In this document: positions 4,026-8,466 of the stretch, piece after piece
Layout: each line of letters begins with the position of its first letter
Position numbering within the stretch: position 1 is the first letter of the stretch
DNA from: Patescibacteria group bacterium AH-259-L07
Lineage (GTDB): Bacteria > Patescibacteriota > Patescibacteriia > UBA2591 > UBA6264
Direction: 5' to 3'
DNA length: 8,466 nucleotides
Assembly: GCA_027718005.1 (NCBI GenBank)
Contig: JALLOP010000064.1
Location: 1 to 8,466, forward strand
Notes under the pieces: generated by a model
The model's database searches: none
The model's input: only the letters and a program-made list of their open reading frames with translations
What the model was told of the DNA's origin: nothing
Made by a program: the position numbers and the translations under genes

Positions 4026-5018
4026 ATGCAAGCTATGAACAGTGGCATTTCCGATTCTGTTTTGCGTGAGTTAAAATCAAGAGGCATTACTTTAGCCATG
4101 AGTACGCTCACCAAACATAAGCATCAAGGATTGATGAGCACAGTGTTTACGGTACAGTCGAATAAAGGAGAGTTGATTGTGCATATCTCAAAGCTCGTGG
4201 AAGAGCATCGACGAAACAAGGTCTGGGAAAAGTTTTCCGGCCTTGCAAAGCTTATTAAACTTCATCCGGAAATTCCAACGGCACCAATCCTCTGTGCCTA
4301 CCATGATGATGGCATATTTGTGCTTGTGCAGAAAATGCTTGATGGCGATCCTGCAGGAGAGAGAATTCTTAAAAAAGGAGTTTTTATTGATGAGTGGCAT
4401 GCTGACAAAATTCTTGTTCGGCAAGTATTGAAAGCACTGGCTGCAGTGCACGCAATACAGCTTGAGAAATTTGGTTGGCCTGTTGTTTCCCCCCATGGAG
4501 CGTTAAAAGGTTTGTATAGAACATTTAAAGAGTTTTTTGAAAAAGAGTCGCCATTGTGGATTGAGACAATAGTGGAAAGCAACAAAAAATTTTCAAAAAA
4601 TTTATCGTTATCCCACTCACTTAAAACATTTATACAAAGAACAATTTTAGACATTACATATAATGGCCCGTCGGTTCTTGTTCATGGAGATGCCATCAAC
4701 CCGAGCAATGTCCTGGTCAACAAAGGGAGAATTTCATTATTGGACTGGGAATGGTCGATTGCTGCAGATCCGGCATGGGAGTTTTGTGATCTTGGATGGT
4801 GGCCATTTCTTGATCGCGAAAGCCTCATACCCTATTTTGAAGCCAGTCATATGGCTAACGAATCTGAAAAAGAAAAATTTTTACAACGTATTCAGCTTTA
4901 TATTCCGCTTTGGCTTTTATGGGGCACATATATGCATGCCAAGGACTCTGATCTTAAGATATACAATGCATTGCGCGACCTTCTAATATTAAAATGTCAA
5001 CCATATCTTGAGTTATAA
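4026..5018 (+). CDS. Aminoglycoside/choline kinase-like phosphotransferase (APH family)
   Basis: A 330-residue protein, usual for the APH kinase-like family. The Brenner motif is HGDAINPSNVL at 220-230 (catalytic D222, metal-binding N228) and the DFG-equivalent is LLDWEW at 238-243 (D240). The N-terminal lobe is less clear; EKMLD-like hinge sequence appears as VQKMLDGDPAGE at 101-112. These enzymes transfer phosphate from ATP to a small-molecule hydroxyl (antibiotics, choline, sugars); the substrate cannot be told here. The catalytic loop is one residue longer than the usual HGDxxxxN. No signal peptide, so it is cytoplasmic. The start may be ATG 4026 or ATG 4035; neither has a ribosome binding site. 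It is a single-gene unit between a toxin-antitoxin operon and a decayed locus. Calling it a resistance gene would be unsupported. Confidence 0.82.
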   Translation: MQAMNSGISDSVLRELKSRGITLAMSTLTKHKHQGLMSTVFTVQSNKGELIVHISKLVEEHRRNKVWEKFSGLAKLIKLHPEIPTAPILCAYHDDGIFVLVQKMLDGDPAGERILKKGVFIDEWHADKILVRQVLKALAAVHAIQLEKFGWPVVSPHGALKGLYRTFKEFFEKESPLWIETIVESNKKFSKNLSLSHSLKTFIQRTILDITYNGPSVLVHGDAINPSNVLVNKGRISLLDWEWSIAADPAWEFCDLGWWPFLDRESLIPYFEASHMANESEKEKFLQRIQLYIPLWLLWGTYMHAKDSDLKIYNALRDLLILKCQPYLEL

Positions 5019-5056
5019 AGGATTTTAAAAATTTAAACGCATGTATTCATCTACAA

Positions 5057-5084
5057 AAAAATGGAATTACAAACGCCAAAAAGT
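5057..5084 (+). repeat. Exact 28-bp repeat, copy 2
   Basis: Identical over all 28 bases to 3963-3990. The bases beyond it differ, but both copies keep an extended -10 at the same distance. Upstream, the A-run is longer here by two bases. Confidence 0.8.
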
Positions 5085-5094
5085 GTGTTAAAAT
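5067..5094 (+). promoter_or_regulatory. Promoter-like element ahead of the vapC-tail fragment
   Basis: TTACAA at 5067-5072, a 16-base spacer and an extended -10, TG-T-TAAAAT (5086-5094). The start point would be close to 5101, exactly where an ATG begins, so any transcript would be leaderless or nearly so. Confidence 0.4.
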
Positions 5095-5100
5095 GGAGTT

Positions 5101-5151
5101 ATGTATACCAAAATACTCAAAAGAATTGAGCCATCGGATCTAATAAAATAA
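5101..5151 (+). pseudogene. Fragment of a vapC 3' end (16 codons)
   Basis: The frame reads MYTKILKRIEPSDLIK and then TAA. The last ten residues match KRVEPSDLIK of the intact VapC with one change, and the DNA homology runs from 5115 to 5194 against 2921-3000 (68 of 80 positions the same by my count). Nothing of the PIN active site is present, so it is a leftover of a second vapBC-like locus or a recombination product, now placed behind a promoter-like repeat. Confidence 0.7.
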
Positions 5152-5164
5152 GCAACTTTATTTT
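5145..5164 (+). other. Hairpin, second copy, with compensatory pair change
   Basis: AAAATAA at 5145-5151 pairs with TTATTTT at 5158-5164 around loop GCAACT. Against the vapC copy (2951-2970), the closing pair has changed from G-C to A-T on both sides, so the stem is kept. Confidence 0.45.
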
Positions 5165-5170
5165 AAAACT

Positions 5171-5548
5171 ATGACAAGTCCTGAAAAAAATATAGAATTT
5201 TCTTTTGAGAATAAAAAAATTCAAGCCTTACAAGCGTTAAGGCTCGGGCTTAATTCTATTTACACACCATAGCATTCGCAGGAAAGCAAGATTCAATATT
5301 ATGACGAAGCCTTTGGTCGCGACGCTTTTGCAAAGATAGAAGAGTTATACATGGCCATATGGGAAATTGAGTCCAGCGGTGATACGTCTAAGGTAGATGA
5401 GTTGATTGAGAGTTGTAAACAGTTTTGGAAAGAAATAGAGCCAAAAATTAATATACAGAAAAATGTTCCAAAATCAAAAGATCGCAATTCAAAAGATGCT
5501 TTTGATTGGTTTTTTGAGATTTTGGGCGAGTTTTCTAAAGAAAATTAA
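5171..5548 (+). pseudogene. Hypothetical gene interrupted by one in-frame TAG
   Basis: From ATG 5171 the frame reads 33 residues (MTSPEKNIEF ... NSIYTP) to TAG at 5270-5272. Without any frame change it then continues for 91 more residues to TAA at 5546-5548, the second part including ATG 5351 (65 residues from there). The product looks soluble and helical, rich in Glu/Lys, with an aromatic C-terminal stretch (DAFDWFFEILGEF). No family recognised. One base change (CAG or GAG to TAG) would explain the stop, so I favour a recently broken gene; a real shorter gene from 5351 is the alternative. It lies directly behind a vapC tail, so its ancestor probably followed a vapBC pair. Confidence 0.5.
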
Positions 5549-5620
5549 TTTATTAGACAAAAAACGTGCTATTGTAATAGAAAAACGCGGATGTCTTGAA
5601 GGCCATTAAACATATTATCT

Positions 5621-7405
5621 ATGGACAATACTATTGATGAAATAAAATCACGGCTGGATATTGTCAGTGTCATTTCTGAATATATCCAATTAAAGCCGGC
5701 AGGCACCAGCTTTAAAGCATTGTGTCCTTTTCATCGTGAAAAAACACCGTCTTTTTTTGTTTCACCCGAGCGACAAATTTGGCATTGCTTTGGAAGCTGC
5801 GGAAAAGGAGGTTCAATTTTTGATTTTTTAATGGAAATGGAAGGGCTTGAATTTCCTGAGGCCTTGCGCATTTTAGCACAAAAAGCAGGAGTTGACCTTA
5901 AAACACATGACCGCCGTTCAAGAAGTAAAAAAACAAAATTATTAGATATATGCAGATTATCAGTAAAATTTTATCACAAAATACTGTTTGAATCTTCTTT
6001 AGCTGAGGAGGCGCGGAAATATTTAAAACAGCGCGGGTTAGATAAAAAAACTATTCAGACATTTGAGTTAGGATTTGCACCAGACAAGTGGGATACACTT
6101 TTAACATTTTTAAAAAAACGTGGATATAACGAAAACGATATTGAAGAAGCAGGATTGGTTCTCAAGCACGAGGGAAGGCGAAGTGGATATCATGACCGAT
6201 TTCGAAACAGAATTATGTTTCCCATTCATGACTTGTTCTCTCAAACGGTTGGATTTACCAGCCGTGTTCTGCCTGGCACTGAAGATGAAAAAAAGTTAGC
6301 AAAATATATTAACACGCCAGAGACACCCATATATAACAAAAGTAAGATCTTATATGGTTTAGATAAAGCTAAGGCTGATATAAAAAAGCAGGATAATGTT
6401 ATTTTAGTTGAAGGAAATATGGATGTGATTGCTGCGCATCAGGTTGGGACCACTAATGTGGTATGTACTTCAGGGACCGCACTTACCCAGAATCATGTTT
6501 CGCTTCTGCGCCGCTATACTGAAAATGTGTTACTTGCATTTGATCTTGATTTAGCAGGGCAAAGCGCTACTGATCGGAGCATTGATTTATTGCTTCGCGA
6601 AGGGCTTGATGTTAAGGTGATTCAGTTAGAACAAGGCAAAGATCCTGATGAGTGTATTCGAGAAAATCCACGTCTATGGAAAAAGGCTATTACCGCTCCC
6701 TTGCCTATTATGGAATATTATTTTTCTTTAGCTACCAGAGGTAAAGATCTAAACACGATTGAAGATAAAAAAGCAATAACTAAGGCTTTGCTTCCCAAAA
6801 TTGCAAAACTAGGAAATCCTGTAGAGGCCGGTTTATGGTTGAAAAAGTTAAGCGCAGTGGTAGATGTTTCAGAAGTATTTTTGCGTGACGCATTGAAGAA
6901 AAGTAAACAAATACATTTAAAACAACACGGTATTGATTTGAATCGAAGAGAAAAAGCTTCACCTCAACAGCAGGCGGCAGATAGATTTCTCGCCCTTATA
7001 TTGCAATATCCTCAAAAAGGAGAAGAATTTATTCATACTATTGTCTTAGATATGTTTGTTCTTCCCGAAGCGCAAACGCTGGTACGTGCAATAAAAGATG
7101 TATATAACAAGGACAAAAAAATTGAAGTCAAAAAGATTAAAAAAAATATAGCCAAGGATAGAAAAACAACTAATTATATAAACTTTTTATTCTTTTTAAG
7201 CGAAAAAGAATATGAAAACTATACGGCTGATGATGTTTATAAGGAGTTAAGCCGTCTTTTTATGGTTTTGAAAAAACACTACATAACTCAAAAAATGGAA
7301 AAACTCGTAGGTCAATTAAAACAAGCAGAAGAACAAAAGGATGAGGATACAATAAAGAAAATAAGTACACAAATTGTACGGCTTTCACAAGAGTTAGCAA
7401 AATAA
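5621..7405 (+). CDS. dnaG: DNA primase DnaG
   Basis: A 594-residue protein, typical for bacterial primase. It makes the RNA primers for replication and partners with the replicative helicase. Residues 1-95 are the zinc-binding domain: C35, H38, C56 and C60 are the ligands, with the last pair spaced C-x3-C (CFGSC) rather than the common C-x2-C. Residues about 110-250 are the N-terminal part of the RNA polymerase domain. The TOPRIM core follows: E265 in VEGNMDVI, D308 and D310 in FDLDLAGQ, then KDPDE at 340-344. The C-terminal helicase-binding region (about 450-594) is helical and poorly conserved. No Shine-Dalgarno sequence is present; TAGACA at 5554-5559 and TAATAG at 5575-5580 are a weak promoter guess. 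rpoD follows after 3 bases, matching the classic dnaG-rpoD arrangement. Confidence 0.97.
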   Translation: MDNTIDEIKSRLDIVSVISEYIQLKPAGTSFKALCPFHREKTPSFFVSPERQIWHCFGSCGKGGSIFDFLMEMEGLEFPEALRILAQKAGVDLKTHDRRSRSKKTKLLDICRLSVKFYHKILFESSLAEEARKYLKQRGLDKKTIQTFELGFAPDKWDTLLTFLKKRGYNENDIEEAGLVLKHEGRRSGYHDRFRNRIMFPIHDLFSQTVGFTSRVLPGTEDEKKLAKYINTPETPIYNKSKILYGLDKAKADIKKQDNVILVEGNMDVIAAHQVGTTNVVCTSGTALTQNHVSLLRRYTENVLLAFDLDLAGQSATDRSIDLLLREGLDVKVIQLEQGKDPDECIRENPRLWKKAITAPLPIMEYYFSLATRGKDLNTIEDKKAITKALLPKIAKLGNPVEAGLWLKKLSAVVDVSEVFLRDALKKSKQIHLKQHGIDLNRREKASPQQQAADRFLALILQYPQKGEEFIHTIVLDMFVLPEAQTLVRAIKDVYNKDKKIEVKKIKKNIAKDRKTTNYINFLFFLSEKEYENYTADDVYKELSRLFMVLKKHYITQKMEKLVGQLKQAEEQKDEDTIKKISTQIVRLSQELAK

Positions 7406-7408
7406 ACA

Positions 7409-8466
7409 ATGCCTAAAATAATAAAATTTCCAGAAGATAAAGCTGAAAAATTAATGCAAAAAGTGTGGCAGCGGGGCTTTGTTACAGAGGATGAATTACT
7501 TCATACCTTTGATAGATTGGAAAAATATTTGGATGAGTATGAAGCGTTTCTAGATACGTTAGAGGCAAAAGGAATTCAGATAATGGAGTCAAGAGAAAAA
7601 TTGCTGTCAAGACCGAAACAAGAAGAGAGCGGTAAACTATTTTTTGATTTAACCAAACTTTCTGCCGATTCAATACAAATGTATTTAAAAGAGATTGGGC
7701 GAGTCCCTTTGATAAACTCAAAAGAAGAAATTGAGCTTGCGAAACGAAAAGATGCAGGAGATAAGCAGGCAGAAAAAAAATTAATAGAAGCAAATCTGCG
7801 TTTGGTGGTCAGTATTGCAAAAAAATTTGTTGGCTATGGACTTACCTTCTTAGACCTTATCCAAGAGGGTAATATTGGATTATTTCGTGCTGTTGAAAAA
7901 TATGACTGGAGAAAAGGATATAAATTCTCAACGTATGCAACGTGGTGGATTCGCCAAGCAATTATTCGTTCGTTAGCTGATCAATCGCGTACCATTCGTA
8001 TTCCCGTTCATGTAGTTGAGGTGTTGGGCAAGTTTAAACAAGCAAATCGATATTTAGTTCAGCAATTAGGCCGCCAGCCAACGCCAGAAGAAATTGGTGC
8101 CGAATTAGGGGTGCCGGCTGAAGAAGCGCGGTATTTACGAAAAATTTCTCAAGACGTAATTTCACTAGAGACGACCATAGGGGATGAAGATGATAGGGAC
8201 ACTGAACTCCTTGATTTTATAAAAGATGTGAAAAGTATTGCCCCTGACAAAGCGGCAGCGTTAATGCTTTTGCGACGGTATATGAAAGAGATTATTAGCG
8301 ATCTATCGCCGCGAGAACAAAAGATTTTAGATATCCGATTTGGACTGGCAGATGGGGTTGCCCATACGCTTGAAGAAGTTGGCCAGGTTTTTGGGGTAAC
8401 ACGTGAGCGAATTCGTCAAATTGAAGCCAGGGCGCTTGATCGCATTAGAGATATCAAAGGCATTGA
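7409..8466 (+). CDS. rpoD: Primary sigma factor RpoD (sigma-70), 3' end cut by the window
   Basis: 352 codons are visible, reading to the window end without a stop. Residues about 10-60 resemble region 1.1 (QRGFVTEDELL), 85-125 region 1.2 (DSIQMYLKEIGRVPLI), 126-205 region 2 with the signature FSTYATWWIRQAI at 173-185 and RTIRIPVH at 194-201, 205-280 region 3, and 295-350 region 4 (LSPREQKILDIRFGL, then the helix-turn-helix GVTRERIRQIEARAL). There is no long non-conserved insert between 1.2 and 2.1, as in most short sigma-70 proteins. It directs RNA polymerase to housekeeping promoters, so the TTGACA/TATAAT-like sites in this window should be its targets. The ATG at 7409 is 3 bases past the dnaG stop, suggesting coupling. 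Only the last part of region 4.2 and the C-terminus are missing. Confidence 0.97.
   Translation, partial: MPKIIKFPEDKAEKLMQKVWQRGFVTEDELLHTFDRLEKYLDEYEAFLDTLEAKGIQIMESREKLLSRPKQEESGKLFFDLTKLSADSIQMYLKEIGRVPLINSKEEIELAKRKDAGDKQAEKKLIEANLRLVVSIAKKFVGYGLTFLDLIQEGNIGLFRAVEKYDWRKGYKFSTYATWWIRQAIIRSLADQSRTIRIPVHVVEVLGKFKQANRYLVQQLGRQPTPEEIGAELGVPAEEARYLRKISQDVISLETTIGDEDDRDTELLDFIKDVKSIAPDKAAALMLLRRYMKEIISDLSPREQKILDIRFGLADGVAHTLEEVGQVFGVTRERIRQIEARALDRIRDIKGI

Larger units (their letters stand above)
5019..5350. other. Region between the phosphotransferase and the ORF at 5351
   Basis: No intact gene. It contains the second 28-bp repeat (5057-5084) with an extended -10, a 16-codon vapC-tail fragment (5101-5151), a hairpin copy (5145-5164), the first half of an interrupted ORF (from 5171), and a 7-bp hairpin AGCCTTA/TAAGGCT at 5224-5230 and 5238-5244. 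Confidence 0.6.

Noticed and set aside
4188..4654. Reverse-strand open frames of about 100 codons inside the phosphotransferase gene.
   Set aside because: The forward frame carries clear kinase motifs, and the reverse frames have no recognisable features.
5270..5272. TAG recoded as an amino acid in this organism.
   Set aside because: Well-supported genes here end at TAG (1999-2001, 2543-2545, 2955-2957), so TAG is a stop.
7482..7793. Reverse-strand open frame of 103 hydrophobic codons.
   Set aside because: It lies inside rpoD, whose regions 1.1 and 1.2 are unmistakable on the forward strand.

Overview
The window looks like a piece of a Patescibacteria (Candidate Phyla Radiation) chromosome, probably Parcubacteria-like. 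The reasons are the AT-rich sequence, very short intergenic gaps inside operons, almost no Shine-Dalgarno sequences, a compact primary sigma factor, and a secreted protein with a long basic helical C-terminus of a kind I associate with this group. This placement is inference. The standard code applies: TAA, TAG and TGA all end genes here (for example TGA at 3643-3645 and 3900-3902, TAG at 1999-2001 and 2955-2957).

Left part (1-2001): the 3' portion of a large exported protein with two cysteine-rich tandem repeats and a helical basic C-terminus, followed 24 bases later by a small membrane-anchored, very acidic protein. They are probably co-transcribed surface proteins of unknown function.

Middle part (2002-5620): an accessory region. 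It has a VapBC toxin-antitoxin pair (AbrB-type antitoxin and PIN-domain toxin, overlapping by 14 bases), a RelB/YafQ-type pair (overlapping by 4 bases), an APH-like small-molecule phosphotransferase, and a decayed locus holding a duplicated vapC tail and an ORF interrupted by one TAG. The spaces between are rich in short structured sequence. There is a shared 15-mer containing a perfect DnaA box upstream of both toxin-antitoxin pairs, an 11-bp inverted repeat, two copies of a GAACCT-type repeat, an exact 28-bp promoter-like repeat, a hairpin whose base pairing is kept by a compensatory change between two diverged copies, and a terminator-like hairpin inside the YafQ-like toxin gene.

Right part (5621-8466): the core replication/transcription pair dnaG (DNA primase) and rpoD (primary sigma factor, cut by the window end), separated by 3 bases. 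The accessory modules therefore sit directly beside a housekeeping operon.

I see no CRISPR array, rRNA, convincing tRNA or transposase. The best candidates for something undescribed are the intragenic terminator in the toxin gene, the vapC-tail duplication with its covarying hairpin, and the shared DnaA-box element ahead of both toxin-antitoxin operons.
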